64,000 nt of DNA from Pedobacter cryoconitis (GTDB taxonomy: Bacteria; Bacteroidota; Bacteroidia; Sphingobacteriales; Sphingobacteriaceae), in NCBI RefSeq assembly GCF_014207135.1, contig NZ_JACHCC010000010.1:62001-126000 (forward strand), given 5' to 3'. A program made the position numbers and the translations under genes. The notes beneath the pieces were generated by a model, which was given only the letters and a program-made list of their open reading frames with translations, was not told the origin of the DNA and made no database searches. Positions 44,633 through 52,419 of the stretch are shown here, one piece after another. Each line of letters starts with the position of its first letter. The first letter of the stretch is position 1.

Positions 44633-45958
44633 ATGCAAGCATTATCATTTCGTGATCGTTTACAGCAAACGATTTATAAGATCATTAATCCTTTTGTAAA
44701 GGGATTGATCCGAATGGGTTTGACGCCCAACGCTGTAACAACAATAGGTCTGATACTAAATATCGGGGTAGCGGTTATTTTTGTTTTTGGTGCAGAGGGC
44801 AGTAACAGAGGAGATCTTTCCTTTGTTGGCTGGGGTGGAGCACTTGTTCTTTTTGCCGGATTATTTGATATGCTTGATGGTCAGGTTGCGCGTTTGGGAA
44901 ATATGAGTTCAAAATTCGGAGCGCTTTATGATTCAGTTCTGGATCGCTACAGTGAACTGATTATGTTCCTGGGAATTTGTTATTACCTGGTTTCCCATCA
45001 TTACTTTTTAAGTTCATTGTTCGCATTTATTGCACTGATAGGTTCTATGATGGTAAGTTATACCCGCGCAAGAGCAGAGGGGTTAGGAATTGAATGTAAA
45101 GGAGGGCTGATGCAACGTCCTGAACGTGTAGTTACTATTGGAATTTGTGCCATGGCCAGTGGTATTGCCGGACATTATATTGGTGGAGATTATAAAATTT
45201 ATGTTCCAGGTATTTCATTCCATATTTTTGAAACGATCTCGATCTTTACTATTCCGATTACTGTCATGGCTTTTATGACTAACATAACCGCTATAAACAG
45301 ATTAAGAGATGCAAAAAAAGCACTGGATGTAAAGGACCTTAAAGAAAAAGAACAAGAGGTAGCATCGACTGCTAAAAATCAACCCTTGACTACTATTGTG
45401 ACCGGATTGTTTTTATTGACTGCCATCTTCAGTTTTGGCCCGGCTGCAACAGTCTTTTCACAAACACGTGATCAGAGTAACCCTTCGCCGCTTAAATTTC
45501 CAGTTCCGAAAGGGATAACTAACCAATTGTTTTATGTTCAGCGAGACCCGAATACCAATACAATTATTTGTGAATTAAATACAAATGGTAAAGGTCAGGT
45601 AGATAAGGATAACCCTGTACATGTTTACTGGATCCGTTATTCGGAGGATGAGTCAAGAAAAGAACTGGGGTATATCCAACGTAAATTTGCTTATGGTATA
45701 GAATCCAAAGCATTAGCGAATGATCAGTTTGAATTACGTTTTGTTTCTCATAAGAAATTGCCGTTATATCTTACAAGATCTGATGAAGATAATAAATATC
45801 ATGTTTATGTGACAGTTAATAATAAGAAAATTCAGGTAGAACGCATATTTTTGCGAATAGAAGGTGGATCGTTCTGGTTACCTAACGTAAAGTATGTGGA
45901 GATCAAAGGAATGAATACTTCTACAAATGCATCAATTACAGAAAGAATTAAGATTTAA
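44633..45958 (+). CDS. CDP-alcohol phosphatidyltransferase fused to DUF4833, candidate phosphatidylinositol-phosphate synthase
   Basis: 441 residues. The N-terminal membrane domain (about 1-235) carries the full signature Asp79-x2-Asp82-Gly83-x2-Ala86-Arg87-x8-Gly96-x3-Asp100-x3-Asp104. It would transfer a phosphatidyl group from CDP-diacylglycerol to inositol phosphate. A membrane helix (about 245-270) links to a C-terminal DUF4833-type beta domain (about 285-441) that should lie outside the membrane. DUF4833 is usually a separate protein, so this is a fusion. The substrate is inferred from the operon and the ino1 gene. Confidence 0.88.
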   Translation: MQALSFRDRLQQTIYKIINPFVKGLIRMGLTPNAVTTIGLILNIGVAVIFVFGAEGSNRGDLSFVGWGGALVLFAGLFDMLDGQVARLGNMSSKFGALYDSVLDRYSELIMFLGICYYLVSHHYFLSSLFAFIALIGSMMVSYTRARAEGLGIECKGGLMQRPERVVTIGICAMASGIAGHYIGGDYKIYVPGISFHIFETISIFTIPITVMAFMTNITAINRLRDAKKALDVKDLKEKEQEVASTAKNQPLTTIVTGLFLLTAIFSFGPAATVFSQTRDQSNPSPLKFPVPKGITNQLFYVQRDPNTNTIICELNTNGKGQVDKDNPVHVYWIRYSEDESRKELGYIQRKFAYGIESKALANDQFELRFVSHKKLPLYLTRSDEDNKYHVYVTVNNKKIQVERIFLRIEGGSFWLPNVKYVEIKGMNTSTNASITERIKI

Positions 45959-45970
45959 TAAAGCACGCTC

Positions 45971-46618
45971 ATGAAGAAGAATTTTATATCCAACTCTCCC
46001 GAATCTATCCGAATGTTTAAAAGTGGGTTACTGGAGAAATTATCAAAAGTTGATTTTTACGTACCACTTATAGTTTTTATTCCTATTATTGGCTTTTTAA
46101 TCTGGAAGGCATTTGCAGATATACAAATGAATTTCCTGGAATTTACGGCCTGGTTATTTATAGGTTTATTTATCTGGACCATTACGGAATATATCATGCA
46201 TCGCTATATTTTTCATTTTTATCCAAGTTCAAAAATTGGTAAAAGAATACATTTCATCTTTCATGGTGTTCATCATGATTATCCAAACGATGCTAAAAGG
46301 CTAGTAATGCCACCATCTGCGAGTATCCCAATGGCATTGGCATTATACCTCGTATTCTTGTATATCCTGCCGGCAGGAACTATTTTTGCTTTCTATGCTG
46401 GATTTTTGATTGGTTATTTGTTTTATGATATGGTGCATTATGCATTACATCATGCAAATTTTAAAAACCCATTCTGGAAAAAATTGAAGCAGCATCATAT
46501 GTTACATCATTATTCGGATTCAACCAAAGGATATGGAGTAAGTTCCGCTATCTGGGATAAAGTTTTAGGATCAGATTTTATAAAAAAAGTAAATGACAGA
46601 CCAGATACGGCTGAATAG
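45971..46618 (+). CDS. Fatty-acid 2-hydroxylase/sterol desaturase-like membrane protein
   Basis: 215 residues with several membrane helices and the full set of di-iron histidine clusters: H77 and H82 (EYIMHRYIFH), H98, H101, H102 (HGVHH), H156, H160, H161 (HYALHHA), and H175, H176, H179, H180 (QHHMLHH). The order and spacing match Scs7/FA2H, which hydroxylates ceramide acyl chains at C-2. 2-hydroxy acyl chains are known in Sphingobacterium-group sphingolipids, so this is the likely activity. Overlaps the next gene by 26 bp. Confidence 0.9.
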   Translation: MKKNFISNSPESIRMFKSGLLEKLSKVDFYVPLIVFIPIIGFLIWKAFADIQMNFLEFTAWLFIGLFIWTITEYIMHRYIFHFYPSSKIGKRIHFIFHGVHHDYPNDAKRLVMPPSASIPMALALYLVFLYILPAGTIFAFYAGFLIGYLFYDMVHYALHHANFKNPFWKKLKQHHMLHHYSDSTKGYGVSSAIWDKVLGSDFIKKVNDRPDTAE

Positions 46619-47531
46619 ACCATTTTTTTCGCTTCGTGATATCCTGTCAACTACTGCGGTATCTCTGGCTTATTTATTGATTTCTTATTTTTTAATCGGA
46701 TTTAAAAGCCAGCAGATTATTCTGGTGGCTTTGTTCAATCTTTTTTATTACGCTTCGGTGATAAGCAGAAAATTTATCCTGGGTTTCTCGATCTTTATCG
46801 TGTACTGGATTATTTTCGATTATATGAAGGCATTTCCCAATTATGTTTTCAATAAAGTGCATATTGAAGAGTTGTATAATCTGGAGAAGCATATTTTTGG
46901 TATTTCTTCTCAGGGAACTGTTCTGACGCCTAATGAATACTGGAGATTACATGGCAGTACAGCAATGGACGTTATTGGTGGCATATTTTACCTGATGTGG
47001 ATTCCTGTTCCTATTGCTTTTGCAGTTTATCTGTTTTTTGTAAACAGGGAACAGTTTCTTAAGTTTTTGTTCACTTTTGTATTGGTGAACCTGATAGGTT
47101 TTGTGATCTATTATCTTTATCCGGCTGCTCCACCCTGGTATGTGCAATACCACCGGTTTGTATTCGAGGCTCATACTATGGGTAATACAGCTGGGCTGGT
47201 TAAATTTGACCGGTTTTTTAATGCACCGATATTTAAATCCATTTATAGCAACGGATCTAATGTGTTCGCAGCTATGCCTTCTTTACATTCTTCTTATCCG
47301 GTTATCGTTTTATATTACGGACTGAAAAATAAATTGGGACTGGTAAATGTCTTCTTTGGTGTAGTAATGCTGGGAATATGGTTTACGGCAGTTTATACAA
47401 GTCATCATTATGTACTGGATGTTTTATCTGGTATTATTTGTGCAATTGTTGGAATTGGCCTTTTCAACTGGCTGCTTAAGCATACTGCATTAAATGGACT
47501 TGTGGAAAAAATGTACGCGGTAGTCCGTTAG
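46593..47531 (+). CDS. Aur1/PAP2-like inositolphosphotransferase, candidate inositol phosphorylceramide synthase
   Basis: 312 residues with about six to seven membrane helices. It has the PAP2-type catalytic elements: AMPSLHSSYP with His232, and HHYVLD with His271-His272 and Asp276. Upstream is a YPAAPPWY motif (176-183) that resembles the YPCAPPW motif of yeast Aur1, rather than a plain phosphatase. It probably moves inositol phosphate from the phospholipid to ceramide, giving inositol phosphorylceramide. Last gene of the lipid operon; the next ORF is 44 bp away. Confidence 0.88.
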   Translation: MTDQIRLNRPFFSLRDILSTTAVSLAYLLISYFLIGFKSQQIILVALFNLFYYASVISRKFILGFSIFIVYWIIFDYMKAFPNYVFNKVHIEELYNLEKHIFGISSQGTVLTPNEYWRLHGSTAMDVIGGIFYLMWIPVPIAFAVYLFFVNREQFLKFLFTFVLVNLIGFVIYYLYPAAPPWYVQYHRFVFEAHTMGNTAGLVKFDRFFNAPIFKSIYSNGSNVFAAMPSLHSSYPVIVLYYGLKNKLGLVNVFFGVVMLGIWFTAVYTSHHYVLDVLSGIICAIVGIGLFNWLLKHTALNGLVEKMYAVVR

Positions 47532-47575
47532 TGTTCCAAAATGTCTAATTTTACGGGTATAAATAATAATCAGCT

Positions 47576-48949
47576 TTGGCAGTCATACCCTCAATTAAAT
47601 TATCCGAATTAACTGGTCAGATCCATGATGTGATCAATGGGGTATTTGGGGCAAAGACATTCTGGGTAATTGCAGATATAACCAATTATACTTATAAACC
47701 TCAAAGTAATTTTCATTATTTTGAATTGGTTGAAAAAGATAAATCCTCGGCTAAAATCCTGGCGAAAATTGGTGGGAGAGCCTGGGGAAATGCCTCAGTA
47801 AATATTTCTAATTTCGAGAAAGCTACAGGGCAGCAGTTCAAGAATGATATTAATGTTCTGGTTCAGGTTGCTGTACAGTATAGCCCATCGTTTGGATTAC
47901 AGCTTAATCTGCTTGATATCGATACGAGTTTTACTTTGGGGCGTTTTGAGCAGCAACGTAAAGAGACACTGGACCGACTGGTAAGAGATAATCCTTCATT
48001 TATCAGACTGGAGAATGGACAATATCTGACCAGAAATAGTGAACTGTCTTTAAATAGGGTATTACAACGTATTGCCGTAATTTCTTCTAATACTTCGGCT
48101 GGTTATCATGATTTTAAACACACACTTGAAAATAATACTTTTGGTTATCATTTTGAGATAGACGATTATTTTGCCTTAGTTCAGGGAGAAGGAAATGCCA
48201 AACAGTTTTTAGCAAAGCTGATACAGGTATTTGGTTCAGGTAAAGAATATGATGCGCTGGTAATTATAAGGGGAGGGGGAGCCCAGACTGATTTTCTGAT
48301 TTTTGATAATTATGAACTCAACCGTGCAATTGCTAAGTTTCCAATACCGGTGATTACAGGGATCGGGCATCAGAAAAATGAGACCATTGCAGATTTGATG
48401 GCACATACTTCTACCAAAACCCCGACCAAGGCTGCAGAAATGCTTATTGCTCATAACAGAAATTTTGAAGAATCTGTTTTATCACTACAGCAGCATTTAG
48501 TAATCAGAACTTTTCAGATGATGACCCAGCATAAAGAGCAGCTGACACGTTTAAACCAGCTAATTATCAACTCATCAAAAAACATGTTGCATGAGAAACA
48601 TAGGGATATCGTGAATCTTTCGGGTTTGATATTGACCAATCCAAAGATTATAATATCGAATAAGAATAAAGACCTGAATAATCTGCTGGCTAATTTCAAA
48701 TCCTTTAACAGGATGTATTTTATAAATCACACCAGATACATCAGCCATTTTGAATCTGTGGTCAGAATGATGAGTCCACAGAATATTTTAAATAAAGGCT
48801 TCGCAATTATTAAGGTAAACGGTTCTATTGTGAGCAATGCAGAAAGCATTATTCCCGGAACTTCGTTAACTGTGAGCCTGGCTTCGGCAGAAATCAATAC
48901 AAAAGTTTTATCTAAATCACCCCGTAATGGAAAAGAATTTGAATTATGA
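47576..48949 (+). CDS. xseA: Exodeoxyribonuclease VII large subunit
   Basis: 457 residues from TTG 47576, the only reasonable start because a stop codon in the same frame lies 9 bp upstream. N-terminal OB-fold (about 5-105, starting 'IKLSELTGQIHDV'), then the catalytic core with RIAVISSNTSAGYHDF, the RGGGAQTDF motif and GIGHQKNETIADLMAHTSTKTPT; a coiled-coil C-terminus follows. Makes acid-soluble oligonucleotides from single-stranded DNA with XseB. Overlaps xseB by 23 bp. Confidence 0.92.
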   Translation: MAVIPSIKLSELTGQIHDVINGVFGAKTFWVIADITNYTYKPQSNFHYFELVEKDKSSAKILAKIGGRAWGNASVNISNFEKATGQQFKNDINVLVQVAVQYSPSFGLQLNLLDIDTSFTLGRFEQQRKETLDRLVRDNPSFIRLENGQYLTRNSELSLNRVLQRIAVISSNTSAGYHDFKHTLENNTFGYHFEIDDYFALVQGEGNAKQFLAKLIQVFGSGKEYDALVIIRGGGAQTDFLIFDNYELNRAIAKFPIPVITGIGHQKNETIADLMAHTSTKTPTKAAEMLIAHNRNFEESVLSLQQHLVIRTFQMMTQHKEQLTRLNQLIINSSKNMLHEKHRDIVNLSGLILTNPKIIISNKNKDLNNLLANFKSFNRMYFINHTRYISHFESVVRMMSPQNILNKGFAIIKVNGSIVSNAESIIPGTSLTVSLASAEINTKVLSKSPRNGKEFEL

Positions 48950-49133
48950 GGCCGCTTATCATGAGCTTACTCAGATTGCCCAGGAAATAGAGACTGAAGC
49001 TGTTTCGGTAGATATTCTTGCTGAAAAAGTAAAACGGGCCTCAGAGCTGATCGCTTTTTGTCAGACTAAACTAAGGTCCACAGAGACTGAAGTAAACAAA
49101 ATTATAAAGCAGATGGAAAATCAACCGTTATAA
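48927..49133 (+). CDS. xseB: Exodeoxyribonuclease VII small subunit
   Basis: 68 residues, the usual size. Helical hairpin with 'YHELTQIAQEIETEAVSVDILAEKVKRA' (positions about 10-37). It binds the coiled coil of XseA. Start overlaps the end of xseA. Confidence 0.9.
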   Translation: MEKNLNYEAAYHELTQIAQEIETEAVSVDILAEKVKRASELIAFCQTKLRSTETEVNKIIKQMENQPL

Positions 49134-49169
49134 CTACCTTCGTTTACCATTTAATTAAAATAATCAGCC

Positions 49170-50084
49170 ATGTTAGTTTATAGTCCGGAAGAAGAAGAAG
49201 TATTTTTTGATCAGATTGATCAGGTTTATACACTGACTGAGTCTCAGAATTTAGAGGAAGCGGAGGCGCTTTTATTGAAAATCGATTCGTCAATACCTCA
49301 TCCTAAAGAAAATTGTAGTGTTGGCAGCATATTGCTGGATAGCATTTTCTCTTTTTATGAGCAAACAGGGAAGGTTGAGAAGGCACTGCCACATTTTTTG
49401 AAAGAAACTGAATATCTTCAGGAGAAAATGAAAACAGGAATAGTAAAAAGTTCGGGCCATTTCATTACGACAGGTAGTATTTATTATGTGTTGGGAGATC
49501 TTGACAAGGCGAGAGTATATTTTAAAATTGCTCATAGTTTAGGCAAAAACAGTATTTTCCATGATTTTAATGCTGATTTTTTACATATGGCTGTAGTTTC
49601 AGATACTGAGTTCGAAGAATTTAAAAGGAACTTTGTCCTGGCCGAAAATTTGCCTCAGGAAGAACTGACTGATGAACAACAGGACCAGATGGAAGAATAT
49701 TGTGACCAGGGAAATCTTGAAATGGATGCAGAAAATTTTGAGAAGGCTGCCGAATGGTTTCAGAAGGCATTAGATGTGTTGCCTGAACCTAAGGAAGACT
49801 GGGAAGCTGCTGGTTGGGTTTCGGCCTCTTGTGGGGATGCTTATTTCAATGCAGGTAAGTATAAAGAAGCACTGGAGCAGCTGTTGTTAGCTCATGAGAT
49901 TTATAGTAGTGAAGAAGATGTAAATCCATTTGTATTACTGAGACTGGGGGAAACATATTTTGAGCTGGGTGATCATGAAAATGCAAAGAAAAACTTATTA
50001 ACTGCTTATCAGATGGAAGGTGCCGATCTTTTTGAAGATGATAAGAAATATCTTAATTATCTTAAAACACAGCATAAATTATAA
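49170..50084 (+). CDS. Tetratricopeptide repeat protein
   Basis: A 304-residue cytosolic protein made of helical repeats; clear TPR units at about 115-148, 190-223 (FEKAAEWFQKALDVLPEP), 228-262 and 265-298 (YFELGDHENAKKNLLTAYQ). The N-terminus is acidic (SPEEEEVFFDQ). It probably mediates protein contacts. Specific role unknown. Confidence 0.82.
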   Translation: MLVYSPEEEEVFFDQIDQVYTLTESQNLEEAEALLLKIDSSIPHPKENCSVGSILLDSIFSFYEQTGKVEKALPHFLKETEYLQEKMKTGIVKSSGHFITTGSIYYVLGDLDKARVYFKIAHSLGKNSIFHDFNADFLHMAVVSDTEFEEFKRNFVLAENLPQEELTDEQQDQMEEYCDQGNLEMDAENFEKAAEWFQKALDVLPEPKEDWEAAGWVSASCGDAYFNAGKYKEALEQLLLAHEIYSSEEDVNPFVLLRLGETYFELGDHENAKKNLLTAYQMEGADLFEDDKKYLNYLKTQHKL

Positions 50085-50087
50085 GCG

Positions 50088-50459
50088 CTAAGCGGTAATG
50101 AGCTGTTGTTCTATGATGGATAACAGGAAAGAGATATTGAAAGGTTTAGGTACAACTTCATCTGCACATATCTCTTTCACTACTTCTATTTTTGGGTGAG
50201 TTGACAAGACGATAACTGGTATATGACTGGATTCTTCTGCGGATTTAATGGATTGACAAAGAGCTGTTCCTTCTTCGGTTGGATTAATAATATCGAGGAG
50301 GATAGCATCTGGCCTGAAAATTTTGATACGCTCAAACATTTCCGTTTCCTGAGAGATTAAATCAGTGAGATATCCTTCGTCTGTCAATACTATATCAATG
50401 AGCTCAAGAATTTCTCTGTTTTTCTCTAGTACCAATATCTTTTTATTCATTCGCTGCAT
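50088..50459 (-). CDS. Single-domain response regulator (receiver)
   Basis: 123 residues (or 120 from Met4). Receiver fold with the phosphoacceptor Asp56 (ILLDI), Ser86-Thr87 (VLSTH) and Lys105 (VPKPF). The acidic pair that normally binds Mg2+ (DD at the end of strand 1) is reduced to Glu12-Lys13-Asn14. No output domain and no kinase nearby. It may be a weakly phosphorylated or scaffold-type receiver. Confidence 0.85.
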   Translation of the reverse strand: MQRMNKKILVLEKNREILELIDIVLTDEGYLTDLISQETEMFERIKIFRPDAILLDIINPTEEGTALCQSIKSAEESSHIPVIVLSTHPKIEVVKEICADEVVPKPFNISFLLSIIEQQLITA

Positions 50460-50662
50460 TTTTATAGGTAGTGAGTAAAGATAAAGACAAAAATCAAGTC
50501 ATGTGAAATCATTACGTCATATTTTAGGAGACGCCATCTTAACTGAAGACCTGTCATCGCTTATCAGTGTTCAGCCTGGTTGAATATTTATTGTAATTAA
50601 TTGATGATTTCAGCATTTATTTCGTAAAAGTTATATATTTGATATGTATAAAAAATTAAACC

Positions 50663-50842
50663 ATGGAAAAATTTTCAAAACTAAAGGAATTACTTACTGC
50701 TGCTGAAGTTGATGCAGAGAAATTTTATTCTGCAGGTAATAGTGCAGCTGGAACAAGAGTGCGTAAAGCGATGCAGGATTTAAAAGGTCTTGCTCAGGAT
50801 ATTCGTACTGAAGTAACCGAGAAAAAAAATACTGCTAAATAA
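50663..50842 (+). CDS. Histone H1-like DNA-binding protein, Hc1 type
   Basis: 59 residues: MEKFSKLKELLTAAEVDAEK... then GNSAAGTRVRKAMQDLKGLAQDIRTEV and a Lys-rich end. This is the pattern of small Bacteroidota 'histone H1' (Hc1-like) proteins, nucleoid-associated. A perfect -7 element TATATTTG (50634-50641) lies just upstream and a strong terminator downstream, so it is monocistronic and probably well expressed. Confidence 0.85.
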   Translation: MEKFSKLKELLTAAEVDAEKFYSAGNSAAGTRVRKAMQDLKGLAQDIRTEVTEKKNTAK

Positions 50843-50862
50843 TTTAAGCACAACCTTACCTC

Positions 50863-50890
50863 AAGAGGGATTTCAAAAACCCTCTTTTTC
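50863..50890 (+). terminator. Terminator after the histone-like gene
   Basis: AAGAGGG (50863-50869) pairs with CCCTCTT (50880-50886), 10-nt loop, followed by T residues. It lies just before the aldo/keto reductase gene. Confidence 0.85.
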
Positions 50891-50898
50891 ACTTTTTT

Positions 50899-51903
50899 AT
50901 GCCTTATACTGCGAATCCTGAACGTTATACTAAAATGCAATACCGCCGTTGTGGTAAAAGCGGCTTAAAATTACCTGCCATATCTCTGGGTTTATGGCAT
51001 AATTTTGGTTATGTTGATCAACTGGAGAATTCCAGGAATATCTTAAAACTGGCTTTTGACAGTGGTATCACACATTTTGATCTGGCAAATAACTATGGTC
51101 CCCCTCCGGGTTCGGCAGAAGAGAATTTCGGTACACTCTTAAAGCAGGATTTTATGGCTTACAGAGATGAGATGATCATTTCTTCGAAAGCTGGTTACAC
51201 GATGTGGGACGGACCCTATGGTGACTGGGGATCCAAAAAATATTTAGTTTCCAGTTTGGATCAGAGTTTAAAACGAATGGGCCTGAACTATGTTGATATA
51301 TTTTATCATCATCGGCCAGACCCTGAAACTCCTTTAATCGAAACAATGACTACACTTGATCTGATGGTACGTCAGGGGAAAGCATTGTATGTAGGCATTT
51401 CTAATTACCCGGCTCCTGAAGCAGCTGAAGCTATGGCTATATTGAAACAATTAGGTACGCCCTGTCTGATTCATCAGCCAAAATATTCGATGTTTGAAAG
51501 ATGGATTGAAAATGGTTTGCTGGATTTACTGGGTGAGGAAGGAGTAGGCTGTATACCTTTTTCTCCATTGGCCCAAGGTTTATTGACGAATAAATACCTT
51601 CACGGGATTCCAGGGGATTCCAGGATAGCAAAAGCACATGGTGCATTAAAGGAAGACCAGATTACACAGGAGCGTCTTCATCAGTTACAGGAATTAAATA
51701 CCTTAGCAGCTAAACGTGGTCAAAGCCTGGCACAGATGGCTTTATCGTGGATTTTACGGGATCAAAGAGTAACATCCGTATTAGTTGGGGCAAGCAGACC
51801 GGAACAACTTGCTGATTCTATAAAATGTCTTGATCATTTGTCTTTTGGTGAAGATGAATTGAATATGATCGAACATATTTTGTCAAATTCAGATAAAAAC
51901 TGA
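50899..51903 (+). CDS. Aldo/keto reductase (YghZ-like)
   Basis: 334 residues of AKR (beta/alpha)8 fold. Features: 'YRRCGKSGLKLPAISLGLW' start, catalytic Tyr in FDLANNYGPPPGSAEENFG, Lys in ISSKAGYTMW, His in FYHHRPDPETP, and a C-terminal NADPH-binding 'SWILRDQRVTSVLVGASRPEQL'. The closest relatives are YghZ/L-glyceraldehyde 3-phosphate reductases that act on methylglyoxal and similar aldehydes. Confidence 0.9.
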   Translation: MPYTANPERYTKMQYRRCGKSGLKLPAISLGLWHNFGYVDQLENSRNILKLAFDSGITHFDLANNYGPPPGSAEENFGTLLKQDFMAYRDEMIISSKAGYTMWDGPYGDWGSKKYLVSSLDQSLKRMGLNYVDIFYHHRPDPETPLIETMTTLDLMVRQGKALYVGISNYPAPEAAEAMAILKQLGTPCLIHQPKYSMFERWIENGLLDLLGEEGVGCIPFSPLAQGLLTNKYLHGIPGDSRIAKAHGALKEDQITQERLHQLQELNTLAAKRGQSLAQMALSWILRDQRVTSVLVGASRPEQLADSIKCLDHLSFGEDELNMIEHILSNSDKN

Positions 51904-51975
51904 TTTCCTTAATCAATTCGATCTAATTTCAATTATATTTGGGTTGATTAAGTTCTTTACTATTTTTTCTTTATC

Positions 51976-52171
51976 AACAGGAAAAGGTTCTGCTTAACGC
52001 AGATTAATAGGGAATCGTGTGTGAATCACGAACTGTCGCGCAACTGTAAGTAACTCAACAGTTTTTACCGATAATATATCCACTGTCTTACGGGATGGGA
52101 AGGATGGTGAAAATGTTACAAGTCAGGAGACCTGCCTCAACCGAATTGACAATGCTTTCGCGAATTGAAGC
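51976..52171 (+). promoter_or_regulatory. Second cobalamin riboswitch, no obvious target gene
   Basis: Clear core: GGGAATCGTGTGTGAATCACG-type segment, TGTCGCGCAACTGTAAG (52034-52050) and the B12 box AGTCAGGAGACCTGCC (52121-52136), with a longer P7-P8 region than the riboswitch at 15.6 kb. A hairpin starting ATGCTTTCG (52152-52160) follows at a similar distance; its loop CGCGA (52159-52163) can pair with TCGCG (52036-52040). The next gene, a thioesterase, begins 250 bp later. The ATG inside would give only an 11-residue peptide. Confidence 0.9.
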
Positions 52172-52196
52172 TTTTGATCAGGTATGATGCTTTTTT
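52168..52196 (+). terminator. Possible terminator after riboswitch 2
   Basis: AAGC...ATCA-GGTA-TGAT-GCTT followed by T6 (52191-52196). The outer AAGC overlaps the 3' arm of the riboswitch's last hairpin, so the two could compete. The stem is short and bulged; low certainty. Confidence 0.35.
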
Positions 52197-52419
52197 AATG
52201 CAGTGAAAACAATTGATATTGTTCTAGCCTGCTGGTGCATACATATTTAATCTTTCTTCTCTTATAAAACATTGTGAACATCTAGCTTAAAAGAGCTGTC
52301 CGCCGGATAGGATAGAAGCTGCAAAAGAATTGCGTTTATCCGTAAAAGAACCAGTAAGTTTGCAGGCTTGAACAGGAGGTTGTAATCTAAACCGTCTGTT
52401 TTATATAAACACACACACA
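52197..52419. other. Non-coding stretch between riboswitch 2 and the thioesterase
   Basis: No frame longer than about 16 codons follows on the plus strand, and none matches a known B12-regulated gene. A CGGATA/TATCCG inverted pair (about 52303-52345) and an AGGAGG-like motif at 52374-52380 are present. It may be the remains of a lost riboswitch-controlled gene, or an untranslated leader. Confidence 0.4.
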
